From: Sycon ciliatum
Lineage: Eukaryota > Porifera > Calcarea > Leucosolenida > Sycettidae
Direction: 5' to 3'
DNA length: 64,000 nt
NCBI RefSeq assembly: GCF_964019385.1
Contig: NC_088653.1
Location: 9,205,290-9,269,289, forward strand
A program made the position numbers and the translations under genes. Below, one piece after another: positions 43,255-55,236 of this stretch (its first letter is position 1; each line of letters opens with the position of its first letter). Below the pieces are notes generated by a model. It ran no database searches. It saw nothing but the letters and a program-made list of their open reading frames with translations, and was not told where the DNA came from.

Positions 43255-43680
43255 GCATTTGGAAGTTGAACTAGTTTCGGCTCCACAATCCAGTGTGTCC
43301 TTACTATAATATCTTTCATGGCTGAGGTTGTTGGTATGTTTGTTGGCTCTGGGTTCCCAGTACTCATAGCCGAGGCTGGTTGGTTATATAACTCCAATTT
43401 CACTTCAAGGTACCAGTGCATCTAGAGTCTGCTTCTATCAAAGCAGCGTGCTGTATATACTGGTTACCCCAGCAAGTGTAGGATGTGCTTAGTAACTGTG
43501 TTCGATTCACCTTGCTTCGCCAGTTGTGTGGATTAGACAGTTATCTGGCGCAGGTCTTGATCTGTCTTATTCAGATTTTGTTCGCTATCGTTGCTTTTAG
43601 AGAAAATCTGTGGGTGCACGTCCAGTGCATTTGCAGATTTCCGTGCTTCTCTTGCGACAGGCGTATACATGGTACATGGT
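42095..43680. other. Intergenic sequence with TG repeats
   Basis: This follows the stop of the COR-like gene. No polyadenylation site was singled out. TG/TGCG microsatellites occur at about 42770-42955 and 43190-43252. No coding region was recognised. Confidence 0.6.
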
Positions 43681-43684
43681 GCAT

Positions 43685-43686
<2 letters not shown>

Positions 43687-43735
<49 letters not shown>
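43687..43735. repeat. (TG)n microsatellite
   Basis: A pure TG run lies immediately upstream of the 42-bp minisatellite. Other TG runs in this stretch lie at about 44652-44706 and 45823-45843. Confidence 0.95.
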
Positions 43736-43737
<2 letters not shown>

Positions 43738-43766
43738 ACGTGTACAAGTTTGTGTGTGTGTACATG

Positions 43767-44321
43767 TATTTGTGTACGTGTGTGTGTATAAATGATGTGT
43801 ACATCATGTATTTGTGTACGTGTGTGTGTATAAATGATGTGTACATCATGTATTTGTGTACGTGTGTGTGTATAAATGATGTGTACATCATGTATTTGTG
43901 TACGTGTGTGTGTATAAATGATGTGTACATCATGTATTTGTGTACGTGTGTGTGTATAAATGATGTGTACATCATGTATTTGTGTACGTGTGTGTGTATA
44001 AATGATGTGTACATCATGTATTTGTGTACGTGTGTGTGTATAAATGATGTGTACATCATGTATTTGTGTACGTGTGTGTGTATAAATGTTGTGTACATCA
44101 TGTATTTGTGTACGTGTGTGTGTATAAATGATGTGTACATCATGTATTTGTGTACGTGTGTGTGTATAAATGTTGTGTACATCATGTATTTGTGTACGTG
44201 TGTGTGTATAAATGATGTGTACATCATGTATTTGTGTACGTGTGTGTGTATAAATGATGTGTACATCATGTATTTGTGTACGTGTGTGTGTATAAATGAT
44301 GTGTACATCATGTATTTGTTT
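43767..44321. repeat. 42-bp minisatellite, about 13 copies
   Basis: The unit begins TATTTGTGTACGTGTGTGTG and ends GATGTGTACATCATG. Copies are identical except for an A/T variant in ATGATG. Because 42 is divisible by 3, long open readings with a 14-residue period appear on both strands. They are not treated as genes. Each unit contains the palindrome GATGTGTACATC. Confidence 0.96.
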
Positions 44322-44559
44322 GTTTGTCACATACAGGTTAAAGGTGACTACACTCTCTAACCAGGTCATCGTTGTCATGGTCACTGACGCCAGAGTCGGA
44401 ACAGTGGCTGATGTTTTCCATTATCAATTAGTAGTCATGCTGGCTAGAAATTGGCCATTGTGGCAATTTGTTGTTTACTCTTTCACTTGGATATTGTCCT
44501 GCATGTTTGTACACCAATCTTTCTCTTGTTTACCTCAGTATTACAGAGAACTATGGATT

Positions 44560-44648
44560 TTGCGTTTATGTTCACTGACACTTTCACTCGTCTTTTTCAA
44601 GTCTTTTTTTATGAATGTATGTGTTTGTGAGTGTATGTATATGTTGAA

Positions 44649-44710
<62 letters not shown>

Positions 44711-45900
44711 TTTGTTTGTATGTGCATGTGCACTTATTGCCGGCTACAAAATTTGCCTAGCTATTTTTGTAGCACAAAGTGCTTGTGTGTAATGCCATTT
44801 CACTTGCTCTTCTTCGTCATCAATGATGTCCACGTGTGTGTTTGCCCTGAAGTTCCCGTTCGGCTTGCTTTTAGTACTACAACGGAACAGAACACACTGT
44901 CATGATTGTCTGCATGTTGCACAGTCGGACTCGTTTTTATCCATCATTTCTGATCACAACGTGGCTTGTGCGTTTCACTGCGGCTTCACTTGCTAGTCTC
45001 CATTATTGCCTCATGGAAATATGTATGTGTGCGTGTGTGCATTGCGATGTCACTTGTTTTTTTACTTTTATATTTACATGACACAATTACATGACACAAT
45101 TACATGTATAATGTTTATGAACTACAGCACTGTAGTGTTGCTTGTTATTTTTCTCATCACTAAAGCACAGAATGTGCTTGTGTGACCCACAGTTTCTCTC
45201 TTTTTTACCCATCATTCCAGACCCCAGTGAGCTTTTTGTCATTGTTATTCCCTTGCCAGCCTACATCACTACCGACCTGCAATATGATTGCATGGGTGTG
45301 TGTGCAGTGATGTTTTCATTTGTTTTCTGTGACAGTTACACAACATGATTTGTTTGTGTACACTGCTGTTTCGCTTGTATCATTTTTCTTATCACTACAG
45401 CACAGAATACGTGCGTGTGTGTGTGAACTGATCATTCACTTCATTACTTTTATCCATGATGTGAGATCACACTGTGGTCTTTGTGCAGCTCATCACTGTT
45501 TTCATTGCTATTTTCGTTGCTTTTTCACTGCCAGCTGTTTTCGTTGCTTTTTCACTGCCAGCTGTTTTCGTTGCTTTTTCACTGCCAGCTGTTTTCGTTG
45601 CTTTTTCACTGCCAGCTGTTGTCGTTACTTTTTCACTGCCAGCTGTTTTCATTGCTGTTTTTGTTGCTTTTCGCCTCTAGTATTCTACATGGTTGGAGTC
45701 AGCAATGTATTTTCATGCTCTTCTGTTTTCTGACTTTGTTTTTCTGTATCAGTAAGGAACACCGTTTGTGGGAACTGCACTTTACTTTGCATGCCTTCCT
45801 TTTTAATTACAGCACAGAATGTGTGTGTGTGTGTGTGTGTGTGTCTGCACTGATCTTGCACTTGTTTTCCTTATCATTGCACTTAACATGATGCGTTTAC
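44560..45900. repeat. Diverged long-period tandem repeats
   Basis: Segments beginning AGCACAGAATGTGCTTGTGT or similar recur near 44768, 45163, 45400 and 45810. Each is followed by a TG-rich run, then TTTCACTTG-like and CATCATTxx motifs. Spacing is irregular (about 230-400 bp) and identity is moderate. No ORF is supported. Confidence 0.5.
45510..45670. repeat. 27-bp tandem repeat, about six copies
   Basis: The unit TTTTCGTTGCTTTTTCACTG plus CCAGCTG is repeated with minor changes. It is non-coding. Confidence 0.92.
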
Positions 45901-46492
45901 ACTTTACCATGGTCTACACCATGTACCACTGCTGCAATTGCCTTGCCGGATCATTACCTCATTACTTCATTACGTCATTACGGTACACAACTTGTTAGTG
46001 TACTGTGCACTGCACTTTCGCTATTTTCATCATCATTATTCGGAAGTCTTGTTTTTGTTATCCATACGGAGACCCGACCTTCACAGTGTGCCTGTGTGCT
46101 GTCTGCTGCTCAATGTGTTGTGCTGGATGCAATGTATGAGTGCGGTGAAGCATGTTACTGAGCTGTTTCACCTGTGTGTGTACTAATGGTGACTATAGTT
46201 CAGCTAATCCTTATGTAAATCCCCTTTTCCATCGCTCTCAAATACAGCAGAGATATGCTGAAGGCTGACATTTGATAATGACAAAATTGGTCAGTGGAGA
46301 AACGACGTGGGGACAGAGAGATGGCTGACTATGTACTTCATGATAACAGGAATCAGAAATAGAGCATAATTTTCTAAAGATGACTGCATGTGTGAGAGAG
46401 TAGTTATCTACGCAGTTCCTGTTGTCCTGGTAACTAATCTCAGGTAACAAGGACTTATCCTTAAGGCCGTACTAACTATAATGATGATTGTA

Positions 46493-46780
46493 TTACATGT
46501 GTACTTAGGTGTTCCACTGCACCATGCATTTTACACACTACACAGTACAGTACATGTGTACTTAGGTGTTGCAATGCACCATGCATTTTACACACTGCAC
46601 AGTACAGTACATGTGTACTTAGGTGTTGCACTGCACCATGCATTTTACACACTACACAGTACAGTACATGTGTACTTAGGTGTTGCACTGCACCATGCAT
46701 TTTACACACTGCACAGTACAGTACATGTGTACTTAGGTGTTCCACTGCACCATGCATTTTACACACTACACAGTACAGTT
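46493..46780. repeat. 57-bp tandem repeat, five copies
   Basis: The unit begins ACATGTGTACTTAGGTGTT and ends ACACAGTACAGT. Copies differ at one or two sites (TTGCACTGC versus TTCCACTGC, CTGCAC versus CTACAC). The spacing is exactly 57 bp. Confidence 0.94.
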
Positions 46781-47371
46781 TGTCACAGAAATAGCTACTT
46801 GCCGTCATTCCATATTATACACTAGTACATGAGGACTGAGCAGTCGTGGCCAAAGAAATCCAATTGGCCAAACTGTATTGTATTTATTTAAAAGGATTCT
46901 CCAAAAGCAAATGGATTCTTATCACGGAAGTCTCCCACAAACCACGTGACGAAAGCAATGCCAAGTCTCATGCGGCCGCTGCGGCCCTCAGATCAGTTTT
47001 AGGAACGTACATGAAGTCATTGGAGTGCAAACGCTGAGCTACTTTTGACTTGCTGGTGTGATTTTTATTGGCCGCGACTGAAGTACATGTTACGCTGGTA
47101 CATAGACCGATTCCGACAATGTAGGAAAGGAAGTGGCTTTCTTTTACATCACACCAAACCCTAGCAATGATGTATGAAAGATTTCAAAGGTTAGCAAGAG
47201 AGAGCGCCGGGAGATAGCTTATGGGATGGGTCCAGATAGGTTGGTGGTTCCCGTAGGGTGGAGACCAAGAGAGTAGCCAACAGATCGTCTCTATGTATGA
47301 CTGAATGACACGATGTGTGTGACTAGGACCAGTTCCAGTACAGCAGGGTACACAACAGCAAGGATCCATCC

Positions 47372-47613
47372 TCATTAAACAGTTATCACACTTGCTACAT
47401 GCACTGACATCATCATTAAACAGTTATCACACTTGCTACATGCACTGACATCATCATTGAACAGTTATCACACTTGCTACATGCACTGACATCATCATTG
47501 AACAGTTATCACACTTGCTACATGCACTGACATCATCATTAAACAGTTATCACACTTGCTACATGCACTGACATCATCATTGAACAGTTATCACACTTGC
47601 TATGCACTGACAT
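47372..47613. repeat. 41-bp tandem repeat, about six copies
   Basis: The unit CATCATTAAACAGTTATCAC plus ACTTGCTACATGCACTGACAT is repeated, with AAA/GAA variation. The last copy is shortened and runs into (CAT)n at about 47610-47630. Confidence 0.94.
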
Positions 47614-47783
47614 CATCATCATCATCATCATCGGGAGTCGGTTGGGCGTTCTGGAGCTCTGACGGTATGCTGGATTTGCTTGGAGGCTGGAGGAGAAGCT
47701 GGAGAAGAAGACTCGGATGAGATCGCTACTCTGCTGTTGTTTTCCCGTGTTGTGTTGGGTTTTGTTCTCTTTTTTCTTTGGTT

Positions 47784-47980
47784 CGTGGGTCAGGCCGGCA
47801 TTGAGCCAAGTGCGCCTACATTCGCCCACAAGTGCATCCCTACTGCATGCTCGTGTATTGACACATCTGAATTCAACAGTAGGGATCGTGGGTCAGGCCG
47901 GCATTGAGCCAAGTATGCCTACATTCGCCCACAAGTGCATCCCTACTGCATGCTCGTGTATTGACACGTCTGAATTCTCG
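47784..47980. repeat. 103-bp direct duplication
   Basis: Two copies of a segment starting CGTGGGTCAGGCCGGCATTG lie at 47784 and 47887 and are about 97% identical. Both read AGIEPS..PTFAHKCIPTAC in one frame. No family is recognised. Confidence 0.85.
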
Positions 47981-48660
47981 CCGGGCAATTGTTGCCCCAG
48001 TTAGTGTCGGCAGTGGCCATACTAACGCACAGCGGTGCCTGCAATACTAGCTCTGGCATTGGACCAGAATATTGCATATTGTATGCGGCAATTGTTGCCT
48101 ATCTCCTGGTAATACAACGCGTAATAGCTCCCAAACAGGTCGGCTTGTTGTGTGGTTGGTAATGCTGAGTCACCAAACGGCAGTACCTCGCGGCTATGGT
48201 GAAGCCAGAAGGGCTCCCAAAGGGATTATCCCGCAATCATATCGGGGGGGGGGGGGTAATTATGTTCCTTGGCATTGTGTTGAGGTTCTACCTTTTAAGA
48301 AACTTATTCAAGGGCTTAGGACGGCCGATATACACCCCAAAGGGAACCTACCCCCATGATTGTGAGCAAAATGAAAGGACAGATCGGCTTGCACACATAC
48401 TTTGGTATTCTCAGACATGGTCTCTTATGACGCATGATATTTCCTGATTACTTGTAGTAGTACTCTGGTCAGAACCTGAACAAACTGTTAGGTCACCATC
48501 TTCTGTACACTGTTTCTTAGTAAATCCTTTCTCTAGCTGGTCTGCACCCAGTACACAAAGCTTGACGAGTTCCTGTATAGCAGCTGCTTGTGCACCTGCA
48601 TTGGTCATACACACTCAGGCCTTTTATCTACATTGTAGCTCTCTCACTTGCTCACTCTAA

Positions 48661-48726
48661 TTCTCTCTCTCTCTCTCTCCCCCCCCTTTCTCTCTCTCTC
48701 TATCTCTCTCCCTCTCTCTCTGCCTC

Positions 48727-48784
<58 letters not shown>

Positions 48785-48790
48785 TCTCTC
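48661..48790. repeat. (CT)n tract ending at an ankyrin exon
   Basis: This CT microsatellite is continuous with the polypyrimidine tract of the 3' splice site at 48800. Confidence 0.94.
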
Positions 48791-48800
48791 CCTACTCCAG

Positions 48801-48899
48801 GATCAAGACACTCCATTGCACATAGCCTGTAGATGCGGCACGCCGGAGGTAATAGAATTTCTGCTTCAAAAGGGTTCAGATCTTTTTGCCTTGAGAAAG
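48801..48899 (+). CDS. Ankyrin repeat exon
   Basis: The acceptor is CCCTACTCCAG and the donor is AAAG|GTAAGT. The exon is exactly 99 nt, phase 0 on both sides, and encodes one 33-residue ankyrin repeat: DQDTPLHIACRCGTPEVIEF followed by LLQKGSDLFALRK. The TPLHIACRCG core is a classic ankyrin signature. The rest of the gene is only partly visible. Confidence 0.88.
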
Positions 48900-49369
48900 G
48901 TAAGTCACAATTTTAGTTAAATTGGCAGAGTGGAGATAATAATCGTAATATGCCGATGAATAGAACCAAGTGCGCATTCATATCACAAACATTGCAACCA
49001 AAGAAGTTTTAACTCCAGAACTTTTTCTTGTCCAAATTATGAGTGAAGTGTCGTGACTAAATGAAAATGGGAAACAATCTAAGGTTTTATATATTGAGAA
49101 AAGAGAAAATGAATGTGTCAATACGTCAATAAGAATTATTGGATAAGAACGATAATGCTTGCGATGTGTGACATAGAAACAGTATTGTGCAAAGTTAGGA
49201 AGGCAGTTGTATGTGAGACAATGTGTTGATAACAGTGATTCGATTTTAACCTTGGGTGGTGAACCAATAATATTCATGTAAAAGAGGAAGAACCAACACA
49301 TTACGAGTTTTGACAACGATCCACCAACGCAACGAGATAATACATAGTCAGATAGTGCGACAACAAGGC

Positions 49370-49540
49370 ACACACCTGTCAGGGGTACTGAGATGAAGTG
49401 CGAAGTGAAAAACACCAACCTTCTCATATCACTTGGAAGGCTCACGTGCGGAAAGGTCCAATGAGGGGAAGAAGACGCAATGAAGATGTGCACGAGGTGT
49501 GTCCCTCGGGAACAAAGATAACAGGATAATAAGGAGATTG
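49370..49540 (-). repeat. SINE-like dispersed repeat, copy 1
   Basis: Read on the minus strand, it contains GTGAGCCTTCCAAGTGATAT, an AAGGTTGGTGTTTTTCAC stretch and CATCTCAGTACCCCTGACAG. These match the copies at 61440-61640 and 61935-62165 in the same order. Confidence 0.6.
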
Positions 49541-49876
49541 GTAAAACCATTGGACAAACCGGTCTACCTACAACTCAACAATGCGAATCAACCAATGACG
49601 AATTACATTATTTTCTCTGACCAATACCATACTTGAAGTATGAATTTAAAAAATTGTACTTGTACAATTTTCTGATCCCAAGACATAGTTTGGCTCTGCT
49701 ATTGTGTTGATGGGAGTTGTGATAATTCTCAAAATAGGCATTAGAAAAGTCATTTGTTTCTTGAATCTGCAAAGTCTTCAAAATCAACTGCTGTTCTGGT
49801 TTACAGAGCTATCTACCATGTTTACTAAGAGGTCTGTTTTACTTTCTTGTTGATTGACCATTGTTCATTCTACCAG

Positions 49877-49999
49877 GACAACAGGACATGCCTGGACTCA
49901 GCAGTAGCAAGTGATCACAGCGATTGGGCTCAGCCTGCGGCTAGACTAAGGGCAATTATCCGCCATCTTGAGAGCCAGTACCCAGAGGAGGAGGAGAAG
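49877..49999 (+). CDS. Second ankyrin-type exon
   Basis: The acceptor is CATTCTACCAG and the donor is AAG|GTAAGC. The exon is 123 nt, phase 0. It encodes DNRTCLDSAVASDHSDWAQP and ends HLESQYPEEEEK. It reads as the first half of a following ankyrin repeat leading into an acidic tail. Phase agrees with the exon at 48801. Confidence 0.78.
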
Positions 50000-51460
50000 G
50001 TAAGCGCAACTTAGAAGAAAAGAAAATACATCAAAATGAATTTCCCATTCGAAAACTTGCGTAACCAATGAGGTAACAATATCACTGCATTCCCTCCAGA
50101 CACTTACACATCGTCTCCCTGCTGCAAACACCGCTTTTGATTCACCAAATATTCAGGCATGGCTCAGTATCAGGTTACTGGTTCAAACTAATGATGGGTT
50201 ATGCCAAAACATTTAGTGACCCATCTGTGGCGTTCGCAGCAGAAACGTCCCTGTGTGGGTGTTTGGAATGAGTGCAATCATGTATGAATGGCTGCAATGT
50301 AGTTTACTAAGACTGCGGAAAGGGTGCAATAGTTGCAAATATTAATAGCAGTGAGTACACTCAAGCGTCTCTTATCCTGACGCCTCAAATACTGGCACGC
50401 CTCTCTACCGGGCACCATTAGCTTGAGTTCCTATGGCAAAACTGCTTCCAAGTTGGGGGTTTGAATTATTTTTTGTGTACACTAGTGTCAATTTATCACA
50501 GCCCGCCTGTGGAATCCACACATTTTCATCAATGCACTATTTTCTTTATCCTGAATACGCGGAAAATGTGCCAAAAAAACTTCTTCAAAAACTGGTATAA
50601 TACATGAGCCCGGATCAGCAAAAACGCTTGTGTTTGATATCAAATTGATCAAAAAGTGAAGTCGAGCGAAAGAAATGTCGCAGACCTAACCACTAAGCCA
50701 TCACCTTTCTGTCTTTCTTGTCACTAGTCTTTCTTCCGCCTGACAAGCCCGTGTTTGTTTGTTTGTCAGTGACTGTAGTGGTTCTACAAACGCACCAAAG
50801 ACATCTTGTAACTACAGTAAACAGTGGGATGTGCATCCACTACAGTGACTAGCTAGCTAGGGAAGCCCCAGGCAAGTGAGGAGACACGACTGGGAAACCC
50901 CACGTACCTGCGCCTGGCGGGCGAATAAGTACGACCCCAGGACGCGAGCATTGCACGCGCATCGATCGTCGTTGACGCCAATCATGACGCGACATTTTTT
51001 CATGATGACTGAGAGTCAAGTGAAAGCTGCGGAGCTCCGGAACACGACTCTCTCCTGCCGCAAAGCGACTCAGCGAGGCTGCAGATTTTGTGTTGAAGAA
51101 AGCAGCGCTGATGAGAATAACGACGAAGTGGATATTGTTGAGCGATGAATGACTCCTTCACTAGTAAGTTTGTTAGATATCGACAGTGACGATGCAGAGC
51201 AAATGTGTCTCGATTCACCACTGTAAGAGCAACGAGTACTAGCGCAAGACAAGATCTGCTTCATTGGCTTGGACGCTGAGCAACTTGTTACTTGAAACAT
51301 TTATTTGGTCCATGCAGCAGCTCCCAAAACAATTCAAAAATATGTTTCTGTTGGGTCAGGTAACAATGTCTCAATGACTATGATTGTATCTGCACCTAAT
51401 ACTAGTATGTAGCTTATGATCCTGTGTGCTAAGTAGTCACAGCCACTAGGATTGCACTCC
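50000..51460. other. Intronic or intergenic sequence without assigned genes
   Basis: One ORF at 50876-51148 (90 codons, ending SADENNDEVDIVER) has no recognised domain. ACCTAACCACTAAGCCATCA near 50686 resembles an antisense tRNA-like A box, but no B box fits. Nothing else is supported. Confidence 0.4.
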
Positions 51461-51528
51461 GTGTGTGCACATATGTTTTCATGGAAGTGAAGGGCTTGGG
51501 GAGCATCAGTACAGAGCCTGGTGTGGAT

Positions 51529-51800
51529 GCAATATCAGCCCCTGGAACTCTCTTGGTCAAATGCAATATCAGCCCCTGGAACTCTCTTGGTCATATGCAA
51601 TATCAGCCCCTGGAACTCTCTTGGTCATATGCAATATCAGCCCCTGGAACTCTCTTGGTTATATGCAATATCAGCCTCTGGAACTCTCTTCGTCATATGC
51701 AATATCAGCCCCTGGAACTCTCTTCGTCATATGCAATATCAGCCCCTGGAACTCTCTTGGTCATATGCAATATCAGCCCCTGGAACTCTCTTGGTCATAT
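51529..51800. repeat. 34-bp tandem repeat, eight copies
   Basis: The unit AATATCAGCCCCTGGAACTC plus TCTTGGTCATATGC repeats with few substitutions. Apparent ORFs in all three frames follow from the repeat. Confidence 0.95.
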
Positions 51801-52125
51801 GCCCTTAGATACGCTATAGTCAGTGAAGCCAATTAATTACTTGCACAAGCAAGTGTCTGAGTACACCCCCAAGGACTATAAAATTCCTCCTTCTCATCCA
51901 GTTGAGTGATGGCATGGCCTAACAGGATCAGACACATACCAACTCTCATACTTGTATCTTACACAGAAGTACCACTTCCAACATTTGTACAGAGGTGTGG
52001 TGTACCGCAATATTGGCCCACTTACAGTGCTGTGATTGATCTAAAATTTCTTAAGACTGGATATCAGAAGTTGTGGATCAATTTGGAGCACTTAATATTT
52101 TTTGGAATTTTTACACATGTGATGG

Positions 52126-52464
52126 TGTTGCAAACCACCAGTTCTCAAATGGGAAAGGCCTTCGCGCTTATGGCATTGTATTCGTTGCAATGTTGTATTT
52201 CGACTCCGCCGTACCGCTGATGTTGCTGCATGGCATACGCTATATGCGCTGTGTGCGTTTTGCTGTATACGCTGTTATGTCCAGTTTTATATGCGTATGT
52301 TTTGAATGTACGCTGTTTTGCATGCTATAACTAGCTGGTGTTATTAGTGTTCATTGTTAATTATTCGATGAAGTGAAATATACTGTGTAAAGGAAAAGAG
52401 TTGTCCTCGTGCCGTGTGGTCGTACGATCCTGACAATTTAGAGAATCTTAGAGGGTTCACAACA
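52126..52464 (+). repeat. 5' LTR of the BEL/Pao element
   Basis: It starts TGTTGCAAACCACCAG and ends GGTTCACAACA, with TGTTG/CAACA as terminal inverted bases. GATGG precedes it. Confidence 0.93.
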
Positions 52465-52482
52465 TTTGGCGACCACGCCAGG
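52465..52482 (+). other. Putative primer binding site
   Basis: TTTGGCGACCACGCCAGG directly follows the 5' LTR, where the tRNA primer would anneal. The primer tRNA was not identified. Confidence 0.6.
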
Positions 52483-52495
52483 ATATGAAGCGAGC

Positions 52496-53441
52496 ATGGC
52501 ACAGGAACTATGGAACAATTTGGAAGCCGGCTTTATCGACAATGGAGAGCGGTTAGGGTTAGAAGGCGAGTTGTTGAAGGTACATGTGGAGCAGAGGCTC
52601 CAACAGCATGAGGAGCGTGAGGAGCGCAGTGCCAGACGACGAGAGGAGGTGCTCCGCACCGAGTTTGACAAAACACTTTTAAAAGGAGATTAACGAGCGC
52701 ATCGCCAATGCGTATGAGGGTGATTGTAAAGCCGCAAAGGGAGGTACAGAAGAAGCTCCCAGTCACAGCGGTGGGCGTTAACCGTTGATGAAAATCCCCT
52801 CATATGATGGAACGCAGCCATTGGAGCGTTATCTTGACCTGTTCGAGGACATCTGTCCCAAGAACGAGTTCGAAGAAAGCGAATGGCTGCTGCGACTGCG
52901 CATCGCGCTAGCGGGTAGCAAAGCGGAGAGGATATGTATTGGATGCAATAATTACGAGGAAGCAAAGCGAGAGTTGCTTGCCTCGCTCGGAAAGACTCCG
53001 GATAAAGCGTGGAAGACATTGCTGACAGGCAAGCAGCGGTCAGATGAGTCGTTTCACCAATACGTTGTCCGTGTTTGCCGAGAGGTAGAGATGTGGGCCA
53101 CACTCGCTATGACAGAAGATGGCGAGGTGGACACCAAGTATAGCGCCGATATAGGTAAAATGTCCCCGGTGCTGCAAGCAATGGCAAAGCAGGTAATCTT
53201 GGAGCAATGCGGACGTGAGCTGAAGACGTACCTGGTCGAACGGCAGTGCTACGGGATGTCTCTGCGCCAGGACCTGACCGGAAACGGCTGCAAAGTTTCA
53301 AAGTGTCTGTCTTCCGGCACCTCCGTGCCCAGCAATGGCACTGGGCCACTGACACTTTGTAAGACGTATGCACATCTGCCCACACACTGCTGCATATTGC
53401 CGTACGCCTCGTGCCCTGCTTACTCTTTCCTCTGGATCTGA
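52496..53441 (+). pseudogene. BEL/Pao gag, N-terminal part, frameshifted
   Basis: A first frame from ATG at 52496 to a stop at 52693 (MAQELWNNLEAGFIDNGERL onward, with a charged coiled-coil-like segment) shifts near 52685. After another stop, the main gag frame runs from 52785 (MMKIPSYDGTQPLERYLDLF) to 53441 with typical retrotransposon Gag helices. It then loses similarity just before a CT tract. Confidence 0.78.
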
Positions 53442-53505
53442 ATGTGCACCCCTTACGCATTATATAATTATACTTTATTTAGTTCTTGCCCCCAACCCTC
53501 CCCGC

Positions 53506-53757
<252 letters not shown>

Positions 53758-53969
53758 ATTGGCGCGCCTGGTTGTGATGAAGCCGAGACCCAAGGTCGGC
53801 AGAGCATCCCAGACCACGCCACCACTCCCCTTATTCATGGCTCACACATGACGGGTTTACGTGGCTCTAGTAAAAAAAAGAAGAAAAAAAGGTACAAGAG
53901 CACGGCGCATCTTACCGGGTCGCGCACGGACAACAGGGTGATACTGCCAGGAAGCCAGTAGAACGATCC

Positions 53970-54119
53970 GTGCCGAGGCCCACGGCGTCGGCACAGTGCA
54001 TGGCGATATCGGTCGCAGATGCAGAGAAGCAGCTAAAGTCGCTGCCACAGGAAGGGAGAAAGGTTTTTCTGCAGCGAGAGAGACTCTGCTGGAACTGGCT
54101 TTTAAGTATGGCCATATGG
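53970..54119 (+). pseudogene. BEL/Pao gag, start of the zinc-knuckle region
   Basis: The reading SVADAEKQLKSLPQEGRKVF followed by LQRERLCWN is the usual lead-in to the BEL gag zinc knuckle. It is cut at 54119 by a nested LINE. The rest of the knuckle resumes at 55237. Confidence 0.65.
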
Positions 54120-55236
54120 ATCACATCTTTTCGGTTGCCTTTTGGATTTTGGTTTCCCTCGCCACATAGTTTGTTTGCTTCAGAATCTTTACACAGGGAT
54201 GAGCGGAGTTATCAGATGGAATGGCTCGCATTCGCCGGAGTTCGCCATCAAGAAGGGTGTTCGGCAGGGCTGTATTTTGTCCCCACATCTATTTAGCCTG
54301 TATACTGAGAGTGTTATGCGTGTTGCTGATGTGGACAGTATCGGTGTGAGAATCGGAGGACGCCAGCTGTCGAACCTACGATATGCAGATGACACGGGAT
54401 TGTGTGCACATCCATCAGAAGTGTCTACCCTCACCAATGCTGTTAATGACGCTGGAAGAGAGAAGGGCCTGTCACTGAATCTGTCCAAAACCAAGATCAT
54501 GCATATCGGAACCTGTACTGCTGGTGCAAACGATACTGCTCCAACGCCCCTTGTGGTCGACGGAGAACGAATTGCAGAGGTGAGCAGTTTCAAGTATCTG
54601 GGATCCTGGAAGACAACAAACGGTGATTGCAGCCTCGATATTCGGTCAAGAATTGCCATGGCGAAAGAGCGTATGCTGCAGTTAATTGACATCTGGAAAG
54701 ACCACAACATCTCCAGACAGCTGAAAATCCGGATAATGCATGCCTTAGTGTGGTCTGTCCTGCTGTATGGAGCTGAGAGTTGGACTCTGCGGAAGACAGA
54801 TGAACGACGAATACAGGCAGCAGAAATGTGGTGCTACCGACGTCTGCTCAGAGTATCCTGGATGGAGAAGCGCACAAATGACAGTATCCTGGTGGAGTTG
54901 GGAGTACAGAGACAGCTGCTAGCCAGGGTCAAGATACGCAAACTGACCTATTTCGGGCACACATGCCGCCCATCTGGCTGCGAGCTTGTACGTGACGTGA
55001 TGTTTGGTGTCGTGGATGGTAAGAGAAAGCGTGGTCGTCCGAAGATTTCCTTTGCTGACAACATCGTTTCGTGGACTGGTATGTCTCTGCATGAGAATTG
55101 CCAGTTGGCATCTGACAGAGATGCCTGGCAGTCGCACTGTGCATCTACTGCTTACACAGCTGCATAATGCCGTTTATTATTATTTTTTAAAATTTTACTT
55201 TTATTATTTTTTTCGGCAACGCAGATGATGATGATG
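54120..55236 (+). mobile_element. RTE-like LINE nested in BEL gag, 5'-truncated
   Basis: The insertion is flanked by ATATGG (54114-54119 and 55237-55242) and ends in a (GAT)n tail after TTTTTTCGGCAACGCA. It has the same orientation as the host BEL element. Because it is inserted in the BEL element, it is the younger of the two. Confidence 0.85.
54142..55167 (+). CDS. RTE-like LINE reverse transcriptase, C-terminal part
   Basis: The frame is open for 341 codons with no ATG start because of truncation. It contains IKKGVRQGCILSPHLFSLYT (RT motif B), LRYADDTGLCA (catalytic Asp pair), LNLSKTKIMHIG, FKYLGSW, LLYGAESWTLRK and the late GKRKRGRPKISF motif common in RTE-type LINEs. The endonuclease and RT motif A are missing. 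The frame ends TAA at 55165-55167. Confidence 0.88.
   Translation: MDFGFPRHIVCLLQNLYTGMSGVIRWNGSHSPEFAIKKGVRQGCILSPHLFSLYTESVMRVADVDSIGVRIGGRQLSNLRYADDTGLCAHPSEVSTLTNAVNDAGREKGLSLNLSKTKIMHIGTCTAGANDTAPTPLVVDGERIAEVSSFKYLGSWKTTNGDCSLDIRSRIAMAKERMLQLIDIWKDHNISRQLKIRIMHALVWSVLLYGAESWTLRKTDERRIQAAEMWCYRRLLRVSWMEKRTNDSILVELGVQRQLLARVKIRKLTYFGHTCRPSGCELVRDVMFGVVDGKRKRGRPKISFADNIVSWTGMSLHENCQLASDRDAWQSHCASTAYTAA

Noticed and set aside
43485..44384. Long ORFs on both strands (about 290 codons) with 14-residue repeats
   Set aside because: They follow from a 42-bp minisatellite whose unit is divisible by three and lacks stops. There is no independent coding signal.
46493..47613. Regular repeats resembling a CRISPR array
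   Set aside because: The 57-bp and 41-bp units are contiguous tandem repeats without unique spacers, in a eukaryotic genome.
50680..50710. Second tRNA-like SINE head
   Set aside because: An A-box-like antisense stretch is present, but no B box at proper distance.
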